NCBI GenBank assembly: GCA_001897855.1
Contig: MKUO01000007.1
Location: 248,001 to 312,000, forward strand
Reading direction: 5' to 3'
From: Bacteroidetes bacterium 43-93
Lineage (GTDB): Bacteria > Bacteroidota > Bacteroidia > Chitinophagales > Chitinophagaceae
Length of the DNA: 64,000 nt
The first letter of the stretch is position 1. Each line of letters opens with the position of its first letter. Below, piece after piece: positions 17,640 through 26,689 of the stretch. A program made the translations under genes and the position numbers. The notes beneath the pieces are model-generated. The model was not told the origin of the DNA, did no database searches, and worked only from the letters and a program-made list of their open reading frames with translations.

Positions 17640-20021
17640 TCGCAGTATGTAAAATCCTTTTCAGAAATATCTATTAATGATGTGCCTATTGTAGGAGGCA
17701 AAAATGCATCCCTCGGAGAGATGTACACCCGCCTTACACCCCATGGTATAAATGTTCCCGACGGATTTGCAACTACTGCAGAGGCGTTTTGGCATTTTAT
17801 AGAACAAAACCGCCTTGGGAAAAAGCTGGATGAATTATTTCAGCAACTGGACAACATAAATTTTAGTAATCTCCGTGTTGTGGGCGCAGAAGCCCGGAAG
17901 CTGATGTGCGAAGCGGATATGCCCAAAGCATTGGCTGTAGAAATTTTGTCGCAATATGATGCGCTTACAAATGGTCGCGAAATATCAGTGGCCGTTAGGA
18001 GCAGCGCTACTGCGGAAGACCTGCCCGGTGCCAGCTTTGCCGGACAGCACGAATCCTACCTCAATGTTTCAGGCCGGGGCAACGTACTGCAGGCTGTGCA
18101 AAAATGCTTCGCCTCCCTTTTTACAGACCGGGCGATCAAGTATCGTGCGGATAACGGTTTTTCACAAGACAAGATAGCACTATCTGTGGGTGTGCAGTTA
18201 ATGGTACGCGCTGATATGGCATGCTCCGGTATATGCTTTACGCTGGAGCCTGAATCCGGGTTCAGAGATGTGGTACATATAGCCGGTGTATGGGGCCTTG
18301 GAGAAAATATCGTTCAGGGAACAGTAATACCGGATGAGTTCCTGTTATTTAAGCCTTCGCTGCGATCAGGTAAAAAGGCTATCATTCAAAAAAGAAAAGG
18401 TGAGAAAAAGCTGATGATGGTGTATGGTGACGATGAGGATGGCAATACCATCAATTTGAATACACCACCGGCAATGCAGGCCAGGTATGTGCTATCAGAT
18501 CAGGAGATTACGCAGCTAGGTAACTGGGCTTTGATCATTGAAGAACACTACGGCAAGCCTATGGATATTGAATGGGCGAAAGACGGCGAAACAAACACGC
18601 TCTATATTATACAGGCGCGGCCCGAAACGGTACACGCAAATAAAAAGGGTACAGAAATTGAAGAGTATAAACTGTTGGAGAAAGGAACAGTAATAACGAG
18701 CGGCGAGGCTATTGGAAGTAAAATTATAAGTGGTACTGCAAGGTTGTTGAGATCTTCAAAATATGCAGACAAAGTGCAGCCGGGCGATATTGTGGTTACC
18801 GAGCTTACAAGTCCCGACTGGGATCCTATATTGAAAAAGGCTGCCGCTATAATAACGGATAAAGGTGGCAGAACCAGCCATGCCGCAATTGTTGCCCGCG
18901 AAATTGGTATACCTGCAATTGTTGCTACTAACAATGCCACACAAAAGATAAAAGATGGCGATGTGGTTACCGTAAGCTGTGCAGAAGGTAAGACAGGTAA
19001 TGTGTACCAGGGTGCACTTAAATGGGATAAAACTAATATTGATACGCATAATGTAACACTGCCAGAGAAAACGGCAGCTATGCTCATTGTGGCCGATCCG
19101 GGAAAAGCTTTTAAGTTCGCCGTATATCCAAATAGTGGTGTGGGCCTGCTTCGTATGGAGTTTATTATTAATCACGCCGTAGCAGTGCACCCCATGGCAT
19201 TGGTGAAGTTTGATGAGATGAAAGACCAGGCTGCGCAGCAACAAATTTCCATGCTTACAGCAGGTTATGATGATAAGAAAGAGTATTTCATAGATAAATT
19301 ATCGCAAGGGGTAGCTACCATAGCCGCGGCCTTTTACCCCAAGGATGTGATTGTAAGAATGAGTGATTTTAAAACAAATGAATATGCCAATTTATTGGGA
19401 GGGAAAGAGTTTGAACCTGTTGAAGAAAATCCTATGATCGGTTTCAGGGGTGCCTCCCGCTATTATAATCCACTGTATAAAGATGGCTTTAAGCTGGAAT
19501 GTGAAGCTATGAAAGTAGTGCGTAATGAAATGGGGCTAACTAATGTAAAGTTGATGATACCATTTTGCAGAACAGTAGAAGAAGGCAAAAAGGTAATAGA
19601 GGTGATGAAGGAAAATGGATTGCAACGCGGACAAAATGGACTAGAGATCTATGTTATGGCAGAAATCCCCAGCAATGTATTACTGGCTGAAGAGTTTGCA
19701 GAAGTGTTTGATGGCTTTTCAATAGGGTCTAATGATCTTACCCAACTTACATTGGGTATTGACCGCGATTCTGCACTTGTTGCCGATCTCTTCAGTGAGC
19801 AAAATGAAGCGGCGAAACTGATGATCGCAACCGTGATAGAAAAAGCGAAAAAAGTAAGTGCGAAGATTGGCTTATGCGGGCAGGCACCCAGTGATTTCCC
19901 TGAATTTGCAGGCTTCCTGGTAGAGAAAGGCATTGATAGTATTTCATTTAATCCGGACGCACTGTTCAAGGGTATCGATAATATCAAAAAAGCGGAAGCT
20001 AAAATCTTAGTTCATCATTAA
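17640..20021 (+). CDS. ppsA: Phosphoenolpyruvate synthase
   Basis: VGGKNASLGEMY; VRSSATAEDLPGASFAGQHES; TDKGGRTSHAAIVARE; SIGSNDLTQLTLGIDRDS; start chosen at MSQYVKSF. Confidence 0.92.
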   Translation, partial: SQYVKSFSEISINDVPIVGGKNASLGEMYTRLTPHGINVPDGFATTAEAFWHFIEQNRLGKKLDELFQQLDNINFSNLRVVGAEARKLMCEADMPKALAVEILSQYDALTNGREISVAVRSSATAEDLPGASFAGQHESYLNVSGRGNVLQAVQKCFASLFTDRAIKYRADNGFSQDKIALSVGVQLMVRADMACSGICFTLEPESGFRDVVHIAGVWGLGENIVQGTVIPDEFLLFKPSLRSGKKAIIQKRKGEKKLMMVYGDDEDGNTINLNTPPAMQARYVLSDQEITQLGNWALIIEEHYGKPMDIEWAKDGETNTLYIIQARPETVHANKKGTEIEEYKLLEKGTVITSGEAIGSKIISGTARLLRSSKYADKVQPGDIVVTELTSPDWDPILKKAAAIITDKGGRTSHAAIVAREIGIPAIVATNNATQKIKDGDVVTVSCAEGKTGNVYQGALKWDKTNIDTHNVTLPEKTAAMLIVADPGKAFKFAVYPNSGVGLLRMEFIINHAVAVHPMALVKFDEMKDQAAQQQISMLTAGYDDKKEYFIDKLSQGVATIAAAFYPKDVIVRMSDFKTNEYANLLGGKEFEPVEENPMIGFRGASRYYNPLYKDGFKLECEAMKVVRNEMGLTNVKLMIPFCRTVEEGKKVIEVMKENGLQRGQNGLEIYVMAEIPSNVLLAEEFAEVFDGFSIGSNDLTQLTLGIDRDSALVADLFSEQNEAAKLMIATVIEKAKKVSAKIGLCGQAPSDFPEFAGFLVEKGIDSISFNPDALFKGIDNIKKAEAKILVHH

Positions 20022-20030
20022 AATAATAGA

Positions 20031-20783
20031 ATGGGCAGGCTTGATAATAAAGTAGCTATCATCACAGGTGCCGCAGGCGGGATGGGAGCGACCGAGGCAA
20101 GACTATTTGCACAGGAAGGCGCAAGGGTAATGGCCACTGATATGCAGGAGCATAAACTGAAAGAATGGGTGGATGTTGCAGCAAAGGAAGGTTTGCAGAT
20201 AATATATGCAGTACATAATGTAGCATCGCGGGATGACTGGCAACGGGTAATTGACGAAACTGTAAAGCACTACGGTGGTATTGATATACTTGTAAACAAT
20301 GCAGGTATCTATCCGGCCGGTGGTACCATGGAGAACACCAACCAGGAGGCATGGGATAAAGTGCTGGCCGTAAACCTTACCGGTCCTTTTATGGGTACAC
20401 AGCTTTGCCTGCCTTATTTGAAGAGGTCAGGGAAAGGATCGGTTGTGAATATTGATTCTATAGCAGGCAATGTAGGTGGCAATGGCCCTGCTTATACGGC
20501 ATCAAAAGGTGGCTTGAGAATGCTTACGAAAGATAATGCTGTAGAATTTGCAAAATTTAATGTTCGTGTAAATTCCATTCATCCAGGCGGTGTGCTTACG
20601 CCTATGACGGAAGCACTGATGCAGACAGAGGCAGCTAAGAAAGCTATGGAAACAATGTGCCCTATGGGGCGCATTGGGCAATCTATTGAGATAGCTTACG
20701 GGGCGTTGTATCTCGCCTCAGACGAAGCGTCTTATGTTACAGGTGCAGAACTGGTAATTGATGGTGGTTTAATAGCACGGTAG
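20031..20783 (+). CDS. Short-chain dehydrogenase/reductase
   Basis: TGAAGGMG, NNAG, YTASKGG motifs. Confidence 0.9.
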   Translation: MGRLDNKVAIITGAAGGMGATEARLFAQEGARVMATDMQEHKLKEWVDVAAKEGLQIIYAVHNVASRDDWQRVIDETVKHYGGIDILVNNAGIYPAGGTMENTNQEAWDKVLAVNLTGPFMGTQLCLPYLKRSGKGSVVNIDSIAGNVGGNGPAYTASKGGLRMLTKDNAVEFAKFNVRVNSIHPGGVLTPMTEALMQTEAAKKAMETMCPMGRIGQSIEIAYGALYLASDEASYVTGAELVIDGGLIAR

Positions 20784-20791
20784 TCAGATGT

Positions 20792-20856
20792 TGATTGGAA
20801 TCATTTTATTGATTGTTTGCCATCATAGAAACTGGCAGGCTTTGAGGATAGATTTG
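20792..20856 (+). promoter_or_regulatory. Tandem Fnr/Crp-type sites and -7 box upstream of usp
   Basis: TGATTGGAATCA 20792-20803; TGTTTGCCATCA 20814-20825; TAGATTTG 20849-20856. Confidence 0.72.
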
Positions 20857-20873
20857 AATTCTAAATCGAGCTT

Positions 20874-21689
20874 ATGAAAAAGATCATCACGATATTCGAC
20901 GGGAGAAATTTTTCCGAAGGAGTATTTGAATTTATCAAGTGGCAAAATGCTACTAGCCCTGTATTGCTAACCGGTGTTTTTCTCAATGCAATTGACTATG
21001 CTACCGCATGGAACTATCCTATGTTCCTCAGCGGCTATCTCAATACTGTTGTAGAAGATTTTGATACCATAGCGAGCAATGTGCAAAAATTTAAAAATTT
21101 ATGCGAGCGAAACGGCATCGAATACAGGGTTCATGAAGATATTGGCACAGGAGTGATGGAATTGATAAGAAAAGAAACACGTTTCTCTGACTTATTAGTG
21201 ATGTCCGGCGATTTCTTTTATAACGATACGTTTTACATCGACCCGGATTCTTACCTGAAAGATACTTTGCACGAATCAGAATGCCCCGTGCTATTGCTCC
21301 CCGATAATTTTAAAGCACCGGTAAATAATATCCTCGCGTATGACGGCAGTGCGTCTTCAGTATATGCAATCAAGCAATTCTCTACGCTTTTTCCTGCATG
21401 GCGAGGTAACAAAACCCATATAGTGTATGCGAGTGTCAAGGGTAAGGAAATTCCGGATAGAATATATATTGAAGAATTGGCGGTGAGGCATTTTCCTAAT
21501 CTTATTATTGATGCACTCCAAATGGATGCCCGGAAGTATTTCAATACCTGGCTGACGGATCAGCCGAGGTCTATATTAGTTACAGGTGCCTATGGGAGAT
21601 CTTCTTTGTCTGAATCTTTGAAAAATAGTTTCGTTGCAGAGATCGTTATGGAGCACAAAATACCAGTATTTGTAGCGCACAGCCATTAG
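20874..21689 (+). CDS. Universal stress protein (UspA family)
   Basis: Two Usp halves; SECPVLLLPDNFKAPVNNILAYDGSASSVYAIKQF; SILVTGAYGRSSLSE. Confidence 0.8.
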   Translation: MKKIITIFDGRNFSEGVFEFIKWQNATSPVLLTGVFLNAIDYATAWNYPMFLSGYLNTVVEDFDTIASNVQKFKNLCERNGIEYRVHEDIGTGVMELIRKETRFSDLLVMSGDFFYNDTFYIDPDSYLKDTLHESECPVLLLPDNFKAPVNNILAYDGSASSVYAIKQFSTLFPAWRGNKTHIVYASVKGKEIPDRIYIEELAVRHFPNLIIDALQMDARKYFNTWLTDQPRSILVTGAYGRSSLSESLKNSFVAEIVMEHKIPVFVAHSH

Positions 21690-22873
21690 TTGCCGAGCTG
21701 ATGGTAGATATCTCTGTAATAGCTGACAGCATTGGTATCATTTACGGCTGCTGTCTGATAAATAACAAAAACCGGCACTGGTGTTGCAATAGAATGTATC
21801 ACCGGTTGCTGGTTTTTTATACATGCTTTTAAAAAAGCGCTATCCACCCTGTTAGGAAGGAGGAAGCTGGCCAGTTCAATAGGTTTTTCTATTCTGATAC
21901 ATCCGTGACTAAAATAACGTTCTGCAGATTTGAATGCCGATTTCAGGTTGGTGTCATGCATATATACACTGAAAGGGGAAGTGAGGTTAAATTTCACGAC
22001 GCCCAGCGCGTTGTCACAGCCCGTAGATTGCCTTAGCGTGTAGGGGAAATTATTCTTACTTAGTTGAGACCATTTAATGCTATAAGGGCTTACAACCTGC
22101 CCGCGTGCATTTAGTACCTGGATATTCATATAGTTAAGTACGCCGGGGTTTCTGCGGCATGCAGGCAGTAGTTCTTTGGTGATAATGCTTTTAGGGACAT
22201 GCCAATAGGGATAGAAGATAACCTCGTTACAATATGCTGCAAAGCGTGGCGTTGGCGTTGCCGGCTTACCTGCAACTATCTTCATACGCAGCCAAAGGCT
22301 ATCGGCCACATAGTAGTTGAGGTGTATAGATGCAACGTTTACAACTATATATTTTGGGAATCCAAAGTGCGTTAGCCAGCGTTCTGCATTGATCGCCTTT
22401 CGCAATTGTTTGATCTTTCTGCTATCGCCTTTTCTCAACTGTTGACGCAGTTCATTTACGAGTACTGTGTAAGCAAGGGTTTTAGGTTGCCATTTTTGCA
22501 ATATGGCAACAAGATCGTTTGCTGAAGTGATTGTATAGATGTCTTTTGACAAAAGGCTGTCAGCATTTGAAGAACCCTGTATTCCGTTATAGCTTACTTC
22601 AGCAGATATGCCATGCCCCTGGTGCACATCTTTAATATATTTAAACATTGCGTCGGTGAAGGTTGTCTTCCAGGTTTCCGCTGGTGCTGCAGATATTTCG
22701 CCACTGAATAGCTGGTAGTAGCGATAGTCATTTTTATCCAATCCTATATAAGCACAGCTATCTAAAAGCTGCTTAAATGTATAGTAGGCCGAAGGGTCAA
22801 CCGGCCTCTGCTGCCCAAAAACGTGTAAGGAAAGAAGCAGGACGGTAATTGTTTGTATAAAACGCGCACGCAT
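21686..22873 (-). CDS. L,D-transpeptidase (YkuD) family protein
   Basis: Signal peptide; ALGVVKFNL...YMHDTNLKSAF...RYFSHGCIRIEKP catalytic motif. Confidence 0.85.
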   Translation of the reverse strand: MRARFIQTITVLLLSLHVFGQQRPVDPSAYYTFKQLLDSCAYIGLDKNDYRYYQLFSGEISAAPAETWKTTFTDAMFKYIKDVHQGHGISAEVSYNGIQGSSNADSLLSKDIYTITSANDLVAILQKWQPKTLAYTVLVNELRQQLRKGDSRKIKQLRKAINAERWLTHFGFPKYIVVNVASIHLNYYVADSLWLRMKIVAGKPATPTPRFAAYCNEVIFYPYWHVPKSIITKELLPACRRNPGVLNYMNIQVLNARGQVVSPYSIKWSQLSKNNFPYTLRQSTGCDNALGVVKFNLTSPFSVYMHDTNLKSAFKSAERYFSHGCIRIEKPIELASFLLPNRVDSAFLKACIKNQQPVIHSIATPVPVFVIYQTAAVNDTNAVSYYRDIYHQLGN

Positions 22874-22877
22874 TAAG

Positions 22878-22973
22878 CAAAAATCTTATCATAAACCGGA
22901 ATTGGAGATGATGACACTCATGTATTGATATGACAGCAGTCATAAACTGCCAAACGACCGGCGTATAGTTTTA
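22878..22973. promoter_or_regulatory. Divergent promoter with tandem Fnr/Crp-type sites
   Basis: TGATGACACTCA 22909-22920; TGACAGCAGTCA 22931-22942; + TAGTTTTA 22966-22973; - GATTTTTG 22878-22885. Confidence 0.7.
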
Positions 22974-23003
22974 CGTCACATTGAAATAGCAAAATCGTTA
23001 AAC

Positions 23004-23387
23004 ATGAAAAAAATAAGTATTACGCACGTAAACAACGCACATAATGACTGGATAAGAGCATTGGACTTTTATAAGCAGGAGTTGAATATTTTGAAAAGCA
23101 GGCTATCTGAGATTGGGGGAAAGAACTCCGCTGCCGATGTTTTAAAACAAGTAGAACATTTTGAGAACGCATTTAAAGTGCAGCGCGATAACATGGATCG
23201 TCTGAACCATGATGTTCACCTGAATGTAGTAAGCATTGGTAATCAGTTGCAGGAGTCTAAAGCGGGGTATATTGATGCAGCTTTACTGGCGCAGCATAAT
23301 ACCCTTCATGAACGATTTACGGCTGAAGAAAAGGCGATCAATGAATTAAGGCATCAGTTTACCCAATTTTCGGCAGACTGGATGTAA
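23004..23387 (+). CDS. Uncharacterised small coiled-coil protein
   Basis: 127 aa, regulated start region, paralogous to the protein at 25736-26086. Confidence 0.7.
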   Translation: MKKISITHVNNAHNDWIRALDFYKQELNILKSRLSEIGGKNSAADVLKQVEHFENAFKVQRDNMDRLNHDVHLNVVSIGNQLQESKAGYIDAALLAQHNTLHERFTAEEKAINELRHQFTQFSADWM

Positions 23388-23418
23388 TTAATTGCCGTAG
23401 CTGGTAACATCCTTTGCG

Positions 23419-23457
23419 GGCCCCCGGATTTCATGTTCGGCATGAGATCCCGGGGCC
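23419..23457. terminator. Long imperfect hairpin
   Basis: GGCCCCCGGATTTCATG-TTCGG-CATGAGATCCCGGGGCC, about 15/17 bp paired; no clear T tract. Confidence 0.6.
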
Positions 23458-23527
23458 TGATTATTTGTAGGTTAAGTATTTTGCTTTAAATCAATTGAAG
23501 TATTAATTTAGTAGTACAAATTACCAT

Positions 23528-24679
23528 GTGGACCGGAGATATTTTGAATTTGCCCTCTTTAACAACGCCGCTATTGGCATCATTGCAGTTGATGCCAGTG
23601 GCCAGATGGTTTATGTAAATGAGTATGCGCTCAATCAGTTTGGATACGAGAAAGACGAGATTTATGGGAAAAAGATCGAAACCCTGATTCCCCAGCGTTA
23701 TAAAAACCGCCACGAGCAACATCGCGACCATTTTCACAATCATAATCCGCACAACAGGCCCATGGGTATCGGGCTCGATCTGCACGGAAGCCGTAAAGAT
23801 GGTTCTGAATTTCCGGTAGAAGTGAGCCTGAGTACTTATGAAACCTCAGAAGGGAGGTTTAGTGTGGCCTTTATTATTGATATTACCTCTCGTAAAGAAT
23901 CAGAAAAGGCGTTGCTAAAACTGAACGAAGAATTAGAGCAAAAAGTAAAAGAACGTACTCATTCCCTTGAGGAAGCGCTGGCAAAAGAGAAAGATCTGAA
24001 TGAATTAAAATCAAGGTTCGTGTCTATGGCTTCTCACGAGTTCAGGACACCATTAAGTACTATCTGGTCCTCAGCATATCTTGTTTCTCAATATACACAA
24101 GCAGAAGACCAGCCCAAACGGGAAAGACATATACAGCGTATTGTATCTTCCGTAAATCTGCTTACTGATATTCTCGATGATTTCTTATCGGTTGGTAAGA
24201 TAGAGGAAGGCAAGATACAAGTGAAAGTATCGGAGCTCAATTTGAAGGAGCTTACGGAAGATTTCCTGTCAGAATTAACTACCATTCTTAAAAAAGGCCA
24301 GTCCATCGATTATCAGCACACAGGTGAGGAATTGATCATGCAGGACCCGGCATTGTTGAAACATATCCTCATGAACCTGGTATCCAATGCCATGAAGTTC
24401 TCTGATGAGGATACCACAATTACTGTTCGCACATCTCTTATAAACGGAGTATTGACATTATCTGTTAAAGATCAGGGGGTTGGTATTTCTGAGGAAGACC
24501 AGGAGCACTTATTTGAGCGTTTCTTCCGCGGTTCGAATGTGATAAATATTGAAGGAACGGGTCTTGGCCTGCACATTGTAGCCAAATATGCCGAGCTGCT
24601 CAACGGGACTATAAAATGCAATAGCACTCTTGGAGAAGGAACAGAATTTATTGTGGAATTCCAACCAAATCGTCAATAG
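23528..24679 (+). CDS. PAS-domain sensor histidine kinase
   Basis: PAS: ERYK-like RYKNRHEQHRDHF...GSRKDGSEFPVEVSLS; HisKA SHEFRTPLST; HATPase GTGLGLHIV; GTG start. Confidence 0.9.
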   Translation: MDRRYFEFALFNNAAIGIIAVDASGQMVYVNEYALNQFGYEKDEIYGKKIETLIPQRYKNRHEQHRDHFHNHNPHNRPMGIGLDLHGSRKDGSEFPVEVSLSTYETSEGRFSVAFIIDITSRKESEKALLKLNEELEQKVKERTHSLEEALAKEKDLNELKSRFVSMASHEFRTPLSTIWSSAYLVSQYTQAEDQPKRERHIQRIVSSVNLLTDILDDFLSVGKIEEGKIQVKVSELNLKELTEDFLSELTTILKKGQSIDYQHTGEELIMQDPALLKHILMNLVSNAMKFSDEDTTITVRTSLINGVLTLSVKDQGVGISEEDQEHLFERFFRGSNVINIEGTGLGLHIVAKYAELLNGTIKCNSTLGEGTEFIVEFQPNRQ

Positions 24680-24680
24680 T

Positions 24681-25739
24681 ATGAAGAATATTTTATTAAT
24701 AGAAGACAATATAAACATCAGGGAAAACCTGGCCGAAATACTGGAGCTGTCTGGTTATAAGGTAATGAAAGCCGAAGGAGGCAAACAGGGTGTTGCTTTC
24801 GCTTTCGAATCCACACCGGATATCATCCTTTGCGATATCATGATGCCCGACCTGGATGGCTATGGTGTGATCCATATGATACAAAACAATCCTGCCACTC
24901 AAAATGTGCCTTTCATTTTTCTTACCGCAAAGACTGAAAGGGCTGATGTGCGAAGAGGGATGGAATTAGGTGCGGATGATTATATCACGAAGCCATTCAA
25001 TAGCACCGAAGTGCTAAAGGCTATTGAAAGCCGGCTAAAGAAAAGTGACTTGCTGAGAAAAGATGTAGGGCATGGTATTGAAGGGTTAAGTGCCATCATC
25101 AGCTATTCCGGCGGTAAAAACATATTAGATACGTTTGCCGAAGAAGGACATATTAACAAGTTTAAAAAGAAACAGGTTATTTATAGCGAAGGCAACCATG
25201 CTGTAAGGCTGTTTTATATAGATAAGGGCAAAGTGAAAACTTACCGTACCAATGATGACGGTAAAGAGCTGGTAACAGCTATATACCACGAGGGCGATTT
25301 CTTCGGTTATGTTCCTATTTTAGAGCATACGCCCTATAAGGATACCGCTGAAACGATGGAAGATTGCGAGATAGCTGTAATACCTCGGGATACGTTTGAA
25401 GATCTGCTGAGTAAGAACCCCGATGCGATGAAGAAGATAGTAGAGCTGCTTGCAAAAAATGTTTCGGAGAAAGAACAGCAACTATTAGGGCTGGCGTATA
25501 ATTCCCTCAGGAAAAAGGTTGCCAATGCAATTATAACAGTGTCAGAGAAATATTCTAATGGTAGCAAAGAGCCTTTTTATATAGATATCAGCCGCGATAA
25601 CCTTGCCACAATAGCCGGCACGGCCAAGGAATCCCTGATACGTACGCTCAGCGATTTTAAAGAGGAGAAATTAATTGATATCGTAAAGGGCGACATAGTG
25701 GTGCTGGATGAAAAGAAACTGCGCAATTTGGTAAACTAA
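24681..25739 (+). CDS. Response regulator receiver domain fused to cNMP-binding/Crp HTH regulator
   Basis: REC: DIILCDIMMPDLDGYGV, FLTAK; then cNMP fold (QVIYSEGNHAVRLFYIDKGKVKTYR) and HTH DNLATIAGTAKESLIRTL. Confidence 0.9.
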   Translation: MKNILLIEDNINIRENLAEILELSGYKVMKAEGGKQGVAFAFESTPDIILCDIMMPDLDGYGVIHMIQNNPATQNVPFIFLTAKTERADVRRGMELGADDYITKPFNSTEVLKAIESRLKKSDLLRKDVGHGIEGLSAIISYSGGKNILDTFAEEGHINKFKKKQVIYSEGNHAVRLFYIDKGKVKTYRTNDDGKELVTAIYHEGDFFGYVPILEHTPYKDTAETMEDCEIAVIPRDTFEDLLSKNPDAMKKIVELLAKNVSEKEQQLLGLAYNSLRKKVANAIITVSEKYSNGSKEPFYIDISRDNLATIAGTAKESLIRTLSDFKEEKLIDIVKGDIVVLDEKKLRNLVN

Positions 25740-26086
25740 AGCACCTCGTGAATATAATTGGTGAAATTATATTTCAGGTTACCGAATTCCTTTTCCATCT
25801 TTTCCATATCGTACCTTAAGGTGATACGTTTTTTGTGAAATTCTTCAGGAGATAAATTATTTTCCTGGAGTTTTTTTATGTCTCTGCGTAAAAAAGCTAT
25901 AACAGTATCCTTATTCAGGAACAGGTTGTTGTACTGTTCTATTTTGTCTAGAACATTGGGTGCAGCATTAAGCGAAAGTATATCCGATATCTGGTTTTTC
26001 ATATGGATATTCTCTTGTTGCAGATAGTCCAGTGTTCGTATCCACCCTTTTATCTCATAGCTATATTTCTCGCTATTGTCAATCAT
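25736..26086 (-). CDS. Uncharacterised small coiled-coil protein, paralogue of 23004-23387
   Basis: WIRTLDYLQQENIHMKNQISDILSLNAAPNVLDKIEQYNNLF versus WIRALDFYKQELNILKSRLSEIGGKNSAADVLKQVEHFENAF. Confidence 0.7.
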   Translation of the reverse strand: MIDNSEKYSYEIKGWIRTLDYLQQENIHMKNQISDILSLNAAPNVLDKIEQYNNLFLNKDTVIAFLRRDIKKLQENNLSPEEFHKKRITLRYDMEKMEKEFGNLKYNFTNYIHEVL

Positions 26087-26105
26087 GTGCTATTTGCTAA
26101 ATCAA

Positions 26106-26576
26106 TTAATGAGTTTGTTGGATATTAAGAAGCCTTTTTTCAAAAATGATGAGCTCCCTCAGTAATGCGTCCGTCAGTGCGATCACCCTTTGCAAAGAGG
26201 AACACAGAGGATGGAATGCAAGATTGCAGTATAGGTGTGTCGTAATAGCTTTAACTTCATGTTCCAGGTTCTTTAATTCCTTTAGTGCTTGTTTTAAGCC
26301 TGCCAGGTAAGAATTGTGTACTTCCACTTTCTTATCTCCGCACAACAACTCCTGCCTGTTTATTATATAATAGTTCACTCCCTTCAGCAACTCTTCACAT
26401 TTTTCAGAGTAGGGTTCAACAGCCTGCCCTATATCGATGCGTTTCAATTCAGCAAGTCCGTTTTGCGCTTCGCGATACATGGCAGATATGATATAGTAAT
26501 AATTTAAATGGAATTGATGAGACAATTCCGATATGGTTATTTTATCATATTTATGGCCGGTAATGGACTTTTTCAT
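26106..26576 (-). CDS. Uncharacterised helical protein, possibly distant hemerythrin-like relative of 7505-8056
   Basis: SLQRVIALTDALLRELIIFEKRLL; predicted promoter immediately upstream. Confidence 0.6.
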   Translation of the reverse strand: MKKSITGHKYDKITISELSHQFHLNYYYIISAMYREAQNGLAELKRIDIGQAVEPYSEKCEELLKGVNYYIINRQELLCGDKKVEVHNSYLAGLKQALKELKNLEHEVKAITTHLYCNLAFHPLCSSLQRVIALTDALLRELIIFEKRLLNIQQTH

Positions 26577-26589
26577 ACTGCGCAAAAAC

Positions 26590-26684
26590 CAAAATTATTT
26601 CTGCACACATACAACTAATATGACCATTGTATTCTCAAATAATGATTGTGGTCAGTTTCTCAGGGCCGGGTGTATATAATTTTG
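26590..26684. promoter_or_regulatory. Divergent promoter with tandem Fnr/Crp-type sites
   Basis: TGACCATTGTAT 26621-26632; TGATTGTGGTCA 26643-26654; + TAATTTTG 26677-26684; - TAATTTTG 26590-26597. Confidence 0.75.
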
Positions 26685-26689
26685 CTTTT

